Made by a program: the position numbers and the translations under genes
Assembly (NCBI GenBank): GCA_947630345.1
Contig: CANRHF010000105.1
Coordinates: 1 to 6,704 of the forward strand
Source of the DNA: an uncultured Oscillospiraceae bacterium
GTDB lineage: Bacteria > Bacillota > Clostridia > Oscillospirales > Oscillospiraceae
Reading direction: 5' to 3'
Length of the DNA stretch: 6,704 nucleotides
Notes under the pieces: generated by a model
The model's input: only the letters and a program-made list of their open reading frames with translations
What the model was told of the DNA's origin: nothing
Database searches by the model: none
Shown: positions 1-5,066 of the stretch, one piece after another
How positions within the stretch are numbered: position 1 is the first letter of the stretch
How the letters are laid out: every line of letters begins with the position of its first letter

Positions 1-713
1 CGTCCGGAGCTCTCCGGGGCGTCTTTCCCCGGTAACCCCCGGGCCCAGAGTACCTCCGGCCCGTCGATGCCCTTGATGGAGGCCAGATCGATCAAAAGAC
101 AGTCCCTTCGGCAGTGGACCCGCTGTTCTTGGGAGATCACGGGGGCGGGGACGGTGTTGAAAACAGCCCGGTAGCGCAGCAGATTTCCGCCCAGCGCTTG
201 GGTCTCCACCGCACCGTAGCCCAGGGCGTAGAGCATGGCCCGGTCCGCGGGCTTCCGGGCGGCCACGTCCACCCGGGCCCCCATGGATTTCAGCAGGGAC
301 GCCAGGCATTTCCCGATCCGCCCCCACCCAATCACCAGTACCGGGCAGCCGGTGACAATGACGGGAAGTTTCGCAAGGGCCAGCTTGACGGCGCAGTGGG
401 CGGTAATGGCGGCGTTTTCCGCTAAGTAAGCCTCGTCCTTTAAAAAATCGATGGTTTTCCGGCCTGCCAGGGCCGGATGGTCCAGATTTCCCCCCAGAAC
501 GGTGACATTTTCCGGTAGCCCCATGAGCAGCTCTTCCAAGGCACCGCCACCTTTCAGATTTCCGTCCGCCTGAAAGCTGGGGACCTCCAGCAGCAGATGG
601 GTCACCTCCGGCCCAGGGCCAGACGCCACCCGGCAGCCCCGTTCCTCCAGCGCCCGGGCCGCGGCGGCCAGGGCGGGGGAAGCGCCGGCGGGAAAAAACA
701 CGGATTCACCCAT
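1..713 (-). CDS. dpaA: Dipicolinate synthase subunit A, 3' end beyond window
   Basis: The visible 237 residues translate without a stop from ATG at 713 and run off the left edge. With DpaB (SpoVFB), DpaA makes dipicolinic acid from a dihydrodipicolinate-pathway intermediate in the sporulating mother cell; DPA then loads into the spore core. A nucleotide-binding Rossmann loop VLVIGWGRIGK lies at about 125-135, followed by GARVDVAARKP (145-155). The C-terminal signature I-D-L-A-S at 208-212 and A-R-G-L-P-G-K-D-A-P-E-S-S-G at 224-237 matches SpoVFA proteins. The N-terminal domain seems 25-30 residues shorter than in B. subtilis SpoVFA and lacks its early GGD-type loop (compared from memory). About 35-50 C-terminal residues are missing. 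The start is fixed by AAAGGAGG at 720-727, 6 nt upstream. It follows the terminator of the M56 gene, so it needs its own promoter. dpaB would be expected just outside the window. Confidence 0.9.
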   Translation of the reverse strand, partial: MGESVFFPAGASPALAAAARALEERGCRVASGPGPEVTHLLLEVPSFQADGNLKGGGALEELLMGLPENVTVLGGNLDHPALAGRKTIDFLKDEAYLAENAAITAHCAVKLALAKLPVIVTGCPVLVIGWGRIGKCLASLLKSMGARVDVAARKPADRAMLYALGYGAVETQALGGNLLRYRAVFNTVPAPVISQEQRVHCRRDCLLIDLASIKGIDGPEVLWARGLPGKDAPESSG

Positions 714-733
714 AAGAATCCTCCTTTCCTGCC

Positions 734-760
734 AGATTATGATGGGACTTCCCCGGAGGT
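734..760 (-). promoter_or_regulatory. Candidate sigma-K-type promoter of dpaA
   Basis: On the minus strand CATAATCT (741 to 734) resembles the sigma-K -10 element CATAnnnTA. It is preceded at 17 nt by CAC ending at 759, which fits the AC-type -35. DPA synthase is a known sigma-K target in Bacillus, and only about 55 nt separate the upstream terminator from the dpaA start, so a promoter is expected here. Against it, the predicted start site would fall at the edge of the Shine-Dalgarno sequence, leaving a very short leader. It is a motif match by eye only. Confidence 0.33.
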
Positions 761-766
761 GAAAGG

Positions 767-797
767 AAAATCCCGGCGCTTTACGAAACGCCGGGAT
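767..797 (-). terminator. Rho-independent terminator of the repressor/M56 operon
   Basis: A perfect 9-bp stem pairs 770-778 with 789-797 (ATCCCGGCG / CGCCGGGAT); the loop can extend the stem by three A-T pairs after one bulged base. Read on the minus strand the stem runs straight into TTTTCC (770 to 765). It begins 16 nt after the TGA of the M56 gene at 813-815, the expected place for the end of that transcript, and it separates the operon from dpaA. Confidence 0.8.
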
Positions 798-812
798 CAA
801 AATAGACGGCTT

Positions 813-2897
813 TCAACTTCCAACGGTGATGGCGCAGTCCTCGCTCCCAGTCCAGAGGAGCTGATAGCGCCGGGCGGCGGAGAGGGCGGTGAAGACCCCC
901 TCCGTCTTGCCGCTGCCTAGCTCCAGGTAGCCGATCTCCGCGCCGCCCTGGGTCCGATCCTTCAAAACGACCGTGCCGGAGGCGGTTTCTCCGGAGAGGC
1001 GGACGGTGATTCTGGTGGAATTGGTGTAAAAAACGCTGCTTTCCAATTCCTCCGCCGAAAGGGTCACGGCGCCGCCTCGCAGGTCGTAAAGCCGGTCTTC
1101 CCACAGCCGGATGATTCCGCCGCCGTTCCGGTCATCCTGCTCCAGCCGAAGCCCTGTTCCTACTAGGGTACAGGTGTAGGAGTTGGCCCACCACGGTTCC
1201 GCGGTGCCGGCGGGGTTGCAGGTGATGTAGAGCGTACCGCTTGCCACGATCTTGTCCCCGTTTTTTACCTCAAAACGGATCATATCCTCCGCTGCTGGCA
1301 TTCCATCCCGCCAGGGTACCCAGTAGAGCCGGTGGCCGACCGGGAGCCGCAGAGTGGCGCCCCCGGGCTGGCCCTCCCCGTCAAAATCCACCAGTTGGCC
1401 GGAGAAACAGTCGGCGGTGATCTGGGTGTAGTCCATGTCGAAGGAGAAGGGGAACCCGGGCAGAACCGAGGACAACATGGGGGTGCTGTACCACTGGGCC
1501 GTGCCCATCTGCTCCTCGGGAACCAAAGAGTAAATGCTCCACAGGAAGCGGCTGCCATCGGGATTTCGGCCTAGGGTGCCCAGCCACAGCGCCCCGTCCG
1601 GGCTCAGAAGGAAGTGACTTTCATCCAACGGCAGGTATCCAATTTGCCGGTAGAGCGCCTGGATCGGGATCACGGACTCCTGAATGAGAAACAGCCCGGC
1701 CCATTCTTCTTCGGAGTAGGGAAAGTCCGTATATTCCCAGCTCTCCACCGGAATGGAGGTCTGACCATCTCGGCCATCCAGGCTTTCGCCGCTGTTCCCT
1801 ATCACGCTGCCGCTGCCCCGGTAGACCATGGTAAATGCGTCCTGCTCCACCAGATACCGGAAGCCGGAGTCGGCAAAGGGCGCCTCGCTGCTAAGAGGGG
1901 ACATATACAGGCACTGCCAGGACACATAGGCCCCGCCGGGGACTTGGCCCAGGGCTGCTGTATCAGGGGTTTGCTTTTCTGCCGGCGGATCTGTGAGCAG
2001 GCACACGGCGGCGATCCCCGCTCCGAGCAGGGCCAGGAGCAGGACCCAGAAGGCGGGCTTTTTGTAGTTCATCACATTTTTCACCCTTTGTTTCACCCCC
2101 ACTTCCCCAAAGGCCAGGGGGCAGGCCGCCACCCGGAACCGCCGGACGGTACAGCGCAGCAGCGCCCGGGAATATCCCCGCCGGTCCTCCGGGGAGAGGG
2201 CTTGGACCACCTTTTCATCGCAGGCGGCCTCGATATCCCGGCAGAGAAAGCAGTAGGCGATCCACAGCAGAGGATGGAACCAGTAGACGGACAGCAAAAT
2301 GAACCCCAGGGGCTTCCACCAGTGGTCCCGGCGGCGGATGTGGGCCTCCTCGTGGGCCAGGACGTAATCCCGCTCCGGGGCGTCCAGGTCGTAGGGCAGG
2401 TAGATCGCCGTCCGGAACAGCCCCAGCACGAAGGGGGAGTCTACCCGCTCACTCTGGAAAATAGTTCCCCGGAGCCGGGTGGCGGTGGCCAACCGGCGTT
2501 CCAGAAGCAGAAAACTGATCAGGGCGTAGAGCAGCATCCCCGCCGCGCCCACCGCCCAGACCCAGGTCAGGACCTGGAGCCAGGACACGCCCTCATTTCC
2601 GCCAGCCGGAGAGGCGAGGGCCCCCGCCAGCGGGGCGTTGGCCCAGGTGCCCGGGGCGGCGACGCCGTTGTGGATCACCGGTGGGGCGGCGGGGATTGCC
2701 GTCCAGGCCGGGGGCATCAGGCTCAGGGGGCTTTCAATGGACACCGGGCACGCCAGCCGCAGCCCCACCAGCCCCCAGAGGAGGCAGTGGACCCACTTGG
2801 GCGCCCGCCGGAACACCAGCCGCAGGGCAAGCACCGCCAAAACCAACCATCCGGCGGCGAGGCTGAGATCCACCAATTTCAAAAACACCGCTTCCAT
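813..2897 (-). CDS. M56-family (BlaR1/MecR1-type) membrane metallopeptidase sensor
   Basis: This 694-residue protein has the BlaR1/MecR1 N-terminal architecture. Hydrophobic segments lie at about 11-30, 35-51, 108-131 and 281-301, with a cytoplasmic zinc-protease domain between the last two. The H-E-E-A-H motif at 182-186 supplies zinc ligands H182 and H186 and catalytic E183. D-I-E-A-A-C-D-E at 221-228 fits the third-ligand helix, probably E223, and Y-W-F-H-P-L-L-W (205-212) is the usual hydrophobic stretch between them. In characterised members an external ligand triggers the protease, which leads to loss of the BlaI repressor. Residues 302-694 should be outside the cell. They form a roughly 390-residue domain with no SxxK and no KTG, so it is not a penicillin-binding domain. 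It carries cysteines at 329, 497, 560, 576 and 688. The gene starts 4 nt after the repressor stop, with GAGGGG at 2905-2910 as ribosome site. The ligand is unknown. Confidence 0.88.
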   Translation of the reverse strand: MEAVFLKLVDLSLAAGWLVLAVLALRLVFRRAPKWVHCLLWGLVGLRLACPVSIESPLSLMPPAWTAIPAAPPVIHNGVAAPGTWANAPLAGALASPAGGNEGVSWLQVLTWVWAVGAAGMLLYALISFLLLERRLATATRLRGTIFQSERVDSPFVLGLFRTAIYLPYDLDAPERDYVLAHEEAHIRRRDHWWKPLGFILLSVYWFHPLLWIAYCFLCRDIEAACDEKVVQALSPEDRRGYSRALLRCTVRRFRVAACPLAFGEVGVKQRVKNVMNYKKPAFWVLLLALLGAGIAAVCLLTDPPAEKQTPDTAALGQVPGGAYVSWQCLYMSPLSSEAPFADSGFRYLVEQDAFTMVYRGSGSVIGNSGESLDGRDGQTSIPVESWEYTDFPYSEEEWAGLFLIQESVIPIQALYRQIGYLPLDESHFLLSPDGALWLGTLGRNPDGSRFLWSIYSLVPEEQMGTAQWYSTPMLSSVLPGFPFSFDMDYTQITADCFSGQLVDFDGEGQPGGATLRLPVGHRLYWVPWRDGMPAAEDMIRFEVKNGDKIVASGTLYITCNPAGTAEPWWANSYTCTLVGTGLRLEQDDRNGGGIIRLWEDRLYDLRGGAVTLSAEELESSVFYTNSTRITVRLSGETASGTVVLKDRTQGGAEIGYLELGSGKTEGVFTALSAARRYQLLWTGSEDCAITVGS

Positions 2898-2901
2898 GGC
2901 G

Positions 2902-3252
2902 CTACCCCTCGATGATCCTTTGGATCTCGTCGATCTGCTCCTGGGTCAGCTCCTGCCGCCGGGCAAAGGCCGCCAGAAAGGCGGGGAGGGACCCGCCGAA
3001 GGTCTTTTCCAGCATTTCGTCCATCTGGGCCACCTGGACCTCCTCCTGGCTGACCAGGGAGGTGACCACAGCGTGGTCATTTTTCAGCACGCCCCGGTCG
3101 GACAGGCGCTTGAGAACCGTGTAGGTGGTGCTTTTCCGCCAGCCCAGCTCCTCCTGGCACAGCCGGGCCAGCTCCCGGCTCTCCACCGGCTCAGTGCGCC
3201 AGAGAATGCGGCAGAAGCGGTACTCGCTTTCAAAAATCTTGGGTGTGGACAT
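2902..3252 (-). CDS. BlaI/MecI-family winged-helix repressor
   Basis: A 116-residue DNA-binding repressor of the BlaI/MecI/CopY family. The family pattern is clear: E-Y-R-F-C-R-I-L-W near residues 10-18, helix 2 at 24-35, recognition helix K-S-T-T-Y-T-V-L-K-R-L at 40-50, G-V-L opening the wing at 54, and a C-terminal dimerisation region at about 72-116 with F-G-G-S-L-P at 85-90. I start it at ATG 3252, because GGAGG at 3261-3265 lies 8 nt upstream. An in-frame ATG at 3267 (five residues longer) has no ribosome site and abuts the palindrome. The gene lies directly before its M56 partner and directly after a palindromic operator over its own promoter, so autoregulation is very likely. S. aureus BlaI is cut at an N-F bond in this region; that dipeptide is absent here, so any cleavage site must differ. 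Confidence 0.92.
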   Translation of the reverse strand: MSTPKIFESEYRFCRILWRTEPVESRELARLCQEELGWRKSTTYTVLKRLSDRGVLKNDHAVVTSLVSQEEVQVAQMDEMLEKTFGGSLPAFLAAFARRQELTQEQIDEIQRIIEG

Positions 3253-3267
3253 CCCCCATGCCTCCAT

Positions 3268-3308
3268 TCTAATGTGTTAGACTGATGAAAACAGTCTAAC
3301 ACATTAGA
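3268..3308. promoter_or_regulatory. Perfect inverted-repeat operator, probably bound by the BlaI-like repressor
   Basis: The 16-nt arms TCTAATGTGTTAGACT (3268-3283) and AGTCTAACACATTAGA (3293-3308) are exact reverse complements, with a 9-nt AT-rich spacer. Each arm contains its own dyad of the form CTAA-N4-TTAG (3269-3280 and 3296-3307), with centres 27 bp apart, so two repressor dimers could bind. The repeat covers the -10 hexamer and likely start site of the repressor promoter and ends one base before the in-frame ATG at 3267. BlaI/CopY-family operators are short dyads of similar size, usually with a TACA-TGTA core; this one differs, as expected for a divergent family member. It could also form an RNA hairpin, but no T-tract follows on either strand. 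Confidence 0.82.
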
Positions 3309-3321
3309 CCAGCAATGTCAA
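3293..3321 (-). promoter_or_regulatory. Sigma-A-type promoter of the repressor/M56 operon
   Basis: On the minus strand a perfect TTGACA (3321 to 3316) is followed at exactly 17 nt by TAGACT (3298 to 3293, four of six matches to TATAAT). The -10 box is the inner end of one arm of the palindrome, so a bound repressor would block polymerase directly. The predicted start near 3286 gives a leader of about 34 nt before ATG 3252, including the GGAGG ribosome site. Confidence 0.75.
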
Positions 3322-3332
3322 GCCCGTAATAC

Positions 3333-3361
3333 TTGATTTTTTTCTCCTGTGGGATTATAAT
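3333..3361 (+). promoter_or_regulatory. Sigma-A-type promoter of the DUF4364 gene
   Basis: TTGATT (3333-3338), a 17-nt spacer and a perfect TATAAT (3356-3361) make a near-consensus housekeeping promoter. The predicted start near 3368 coincides with the AAGGAGG ribosome site (3368-3374), so the leader would be only about 14 nt. The promoter is back to back with the repressor promoter: their -35 boxes are 11 bp apart. The palindromic operator ends 24 bp upstream of this -35, close enough for bound repressor to affect it, though that is inference. Confidence 0.72.
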
Positions 3362-3381
3362 GATAAAAAGGAGGGAGATCG

Positions 3382-3921
3382 ATGCAGCGGGTTGGATTTA
3401 TTCACGATATGCTGGATGTGAAGCTGCTGATCCTGTTTGTCACGGCCCGGTCCAATTATCCCATGACCTGTCAGCAGGTCTACGAGGTGTGCTATCAGGA
3501 CGACTGCCTGAGTTATTTTGACGTCTGTACCGCCCTGCCGGAGATGGTCAAATCCGGTCACTTGTCCCTGGTGGGGGAGGATGCTTACCAGATCACGGAG
3601 AAGGGCCGCTCGGACGGGGCGTTGACGGAGGACGGCATCGCCTATCCCGTGCGCCAGCGGGCGGAAGCCGCCGTGGCCCGGTTTAACCGTCAGGTGCGGC
3701 GGAGCAGCTTTGTCAAGACCCAGTCGATTCCTCGGGAGAACGGCGATTATTCGGTGATCATGTCCCTGGACGATGAGAAGGGGAATCTGATGACCCTGGA
3801 GCTGCTGGCGCCGGACAGCCGCCAGGCCGTCCGGCTGGAAAGGCTGTTTGGAAAAAAGGCGGAGGCGGTTTACAGCCTGGTCATGACGGAGCTGCTGGAC
3901 GACCAGGAGGAAGAGGAATAA
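3382..3921 (+). CDS. DUF4364 family protein
   Basis: A 179-residue cytoplasmic protein of the DUF4364 family, widespread in Clostridia and without an assigned function. The family start is recognisable: G-F-I-H-D-M-L-D-V-K-L-L-I-L (5-18). It is followed by a winged-helix-like region to about residue 75, with YFDVCTALPEMVKSGHL at 45-61 as the likely recognition helix and I-T-E-K-G-R at 71-76. A basic helix rich in arginine lies at about 91-108, then a beta-rich half (116-145, including M-S-L-D-D-E-K-G-N-L at 127-136) and an acidic tail. There are no membrane segments or catalytic motifs. The start has AAGGAGG 7 nt upstream. It is divergent from the repressor and 83 nt before hpf with no terminator between, so readthrough into hpf is possible. 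It may be a transcriptional regulator, but only the fold supports this. Confidence 0.88.
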   Translation: MQRVGFIHDMLDVKLLILFVTARSNYPMTCQQVYEVCYQDDCLSYFDVCTALPEMVKSGHLSLVGEDAYQITEKGRSDGALTEDGIAYPVRQRAEAAVARFNRQVRRSSFVKTQSIPRENGDYSVIMSLDDEKGNLMTLELLAPDSRQAVRLERLFGKKAEAVYSLVMTELLDDQEEEE

Positions 3922-3937
3922 TTCACAAATTTCCCCC

Positions 3938-3966
3938 TTGTCGGTTTGGAAAAATTGTGGTATAGT
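3938..3966 (+). promoter_or_regulatory. Candidate promoter of hpf
   Basis: TTGTCG (3938-3943), 17 nt, then TATAGT (3961-3966) gives four of six and five of six matches to the sigma-A consensus. An alternative -10, TATGAT (3967-3972), has a weaker partner, TTTGGA at 3945-3950. The site lies in the short AT-rich gap before hpf. I found no convincing sigma-B or sigma-H element, although hpf is under those factors in Bacillus. Confidence 0.5.
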
Positions 3967-4004
3967 TATGATACGCCAAAGGCGAAAGAAAGGAGCTGCC
4001 GAAT

Positions 4005-4547
4005 ATGAAATTCCAATATAGTGAGAAGAAGGTCAAGCTGCCTGCCAAGGTACACGCCTACGCCGAGAAGAAGGTCATGAAATTGGGCCGGTACTTTGAG
4101 GACAATGCGGAGGCGCTGGTGGTCTTTTCCGTTGAGAAAAATCAGAACAACGTGGAGCTGACGGTCCACGGGGCCGGCACCTGGTTCCGTGCCCATGAGA
4201 GTACTTCGGATATGTTCGCTTCCATCGATGCCGCTGTGGGCACCATCGAAGGGCAGATCCGGAAGAATAAGACCCGCCTGGCCCGCCGTCTGCGGCAGGA
4301 TGCCTTTGTCCGGAGCGTGGACGAGAACGAAACCTCCTTCGCCGCCGAGGAGCCGGAGGAGGAGCTGCACATCGTCCGGCAGAAGCGGTTCTATTTCCGC
4401 CCCATGACCCAGGAGGAGGCGGTGCTGCAAATGAACCTTTTGGAGCATAGCTTCTTTGCCTTCCGGGATCAGGATAACGACGGCGCCTTCGCCGTGGTCT
4501 ACCGCCGGAACGACGGCGGTTACGGCGTCATTGTGGACGCCGAATAA
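4005..4547 (+). CDS. hpf: Ribosome hibernation promoting factor, long form
   Basis: A 180-residue long-form HPF, which binds the 30S decoding region and pairs 70S ribosomes into inactive 100S dimers when growth slows. The N-terminal HPF/RaiA domain spans about 1-100, with the usual second half S-I-D-A-A-V-G-T-I-E-G-Q-I-R-K-N-K at 73-89 followed by a basic tract. An acidic linker occupies about 104-121. The C-terminal dimerisation domain runs about 122-178 with its signatures I-V-R-Q-K-R-F (123-129), P-M-T-Q-E-E-A-V-L-Q-M (133-143) and V-V-Y-R-R-N-D-G-G-Y-G-V-I (164-176). Length and domain order are normal for Gram-positive HPF, and nothing is missing. AAAGGAG at 3989-3995, 9 nt upstream, fixes the start. 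It has its own candidate promoter and ends before a strong terminator. Confidence 0.95.
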   Translation: MKFQYSEKKVKLPAKVHAYAEKKVMKLGRYFEDNAEALVVFSVEKNQNNVELTVHGAGTWFRAHESTSDMFASIDAAVGTIEGQIRKNKTRLARRLRQDAFVRSVDENETSFAAEEPEEELHIVRQKRFYFRPMTQEEAVLQMNLLEHSFFAFRDQDNDGAFAVVYRRNDGGYGVIVDAE

Positions 4548-4559
4548 ACTAAAAATACC

Positions 4560-4585
4560 GGCCCGGGCTTGCGCCCGGGCCTTTT
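4560..4585. terminator. Bidirectional terminator between hpf and the GNAT gene
   Basis: A perfect 9-bp GC stem, GGCCCGGGC (4560-4568) and GCCCGGGCC (4573-4581), encloses a 4-nt loop. TTTT (4582-4585) follows on the plus strand. On the minus strand the stem leads into GGTATTTTT (from 4559 down). The hairpin starts 12 nt after the hpf stop and lies 5 nt from the stop of the convergent acetyltransferase gene, so it can end both transcripts. Confidence 0.88.
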
Positions 4586-4590
4586 GCTGT

Positions 4591-5064
4591 TTAAATGGAT
4601 TCGGCGTCCGTCGTATGCACGTACATCCGGCTGTCTGTTTCCTCTCCGTCGCCTCGGACGGGGCAGAGGTAGCGCCAGCCGTACCGCTCGTAAAACGAGT
4701 CGTGGCCCGTGAGTAGGTACAGCGTGTTTATTCCCCGGCGGGCCATGTCGGCGCAGGTAAATTTCAGCAGCGCCCCGGCTACCCCTTGGCAGCGCCGGTC
4801 CGGCTCCACATAGACCGCGCAGACATTGGGCGTCAGATCACGCCGGGGATGGAAGTCGTTTTCGATAACCCCCAGGCCGCCGATGATTCGCTGCCCCTCC
4901 CGGGCGACGTACCACTCCGGCACGGGACCGGGGCCATGAAGACACGCATCCATGCTCTCCAGATAGGCCTCCAGGGGAATGCCCCATTTTTCGTGGAACC
5001 ACCGGGCCATCCCTTCCTTTTGGGCGGGATGATCGGAGAGGCGGTAAATTTTATAGGTTAACAT
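4591..5064 (-). CDS. GNAT-family N-acetyltransferase
   Basis: A 157-residue single-domain GNAT enzyme that should transfer acetyl from acetyl-CoA to an amine. The core strand and acetyl-CoA loop are V-C-A-V-Y-V-E-P-D-R-R-C-Q-G-V-A-G at 81-97, a variant of the R/Q-x-x-G-x-G/A pyrophosphate loop, followed by helix A-L-L-K-F-T-C-A-D-M. The C-terminal part L-Y-L-L-T-G-H-D-S-F-Y-E-R-Y-G-W (115-130) is the usual last GNAT motif, with Y125 a plausible general acid. The substrate is not recognisable. The ATG comes 2 nt after the stop of the PLP enzyme, and AAAGGA (5071-5076), 6 nt upstream, lies inside that gene, so the two are almost certainly co-transcribed. Acetylation of the upstream enzyme's amine product is a reasonable guess, but antibiotic or protein acetylation cannot be excluded. 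Confidence 0.88.
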   Translation of the reverse strand: MLTYKIYRLSDHPAQKEGMARWFHEKWGIPLEAYLESMDACLHGPGPVPEWYVAREGQRIIGGLGVIENDFHPRRDLTPNVCAVYVEPDRRCQGVAGALLKFTCADMARRGINTLYLLTGHDSFYERYGWRYLCPVRGDGEETDSRMYVHTTDAESI

Positions 5065-5066
5065 AA

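Noticed and set aside
813..1000. G-K-T near residues 663-665 of the M56 protein as a penicillin-binding KTG-type motif.
   Set aside because: The order is K-T-E, not K-T-G, and there is no SxxK anywhere in residues 302-694.
1614..2915. A 433-codon open frame on the plus strand opposite the M56 gene.
   Set aside because: It lies antisense to a well-supported gene, is rich in G, P, Q, H and R as expected of a GC-rich shadow frame, and has no recognisable domain.
3268..3308. The palindrome as a transcription terminator or an insertion-sequence end.
   Set aside because: No T-tract follows on either strand, and there is no transposase or target duplication; its place over a promoter fits an operator.
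3318..3336. TCAAG...CTTGA inverted repeat between the divergent promoters, considered as a second operator.
   Set aside because: Its 5-bp arms are explained by two outward-facing TTGA -35 boxes.
3944..3963. GTTTGG followed by TGGTAT as a sigma-B promoter for hpf.
   Set aside because: The spacer is only 8 nt, against 12-15 nt expected, and both elements are imperfect.
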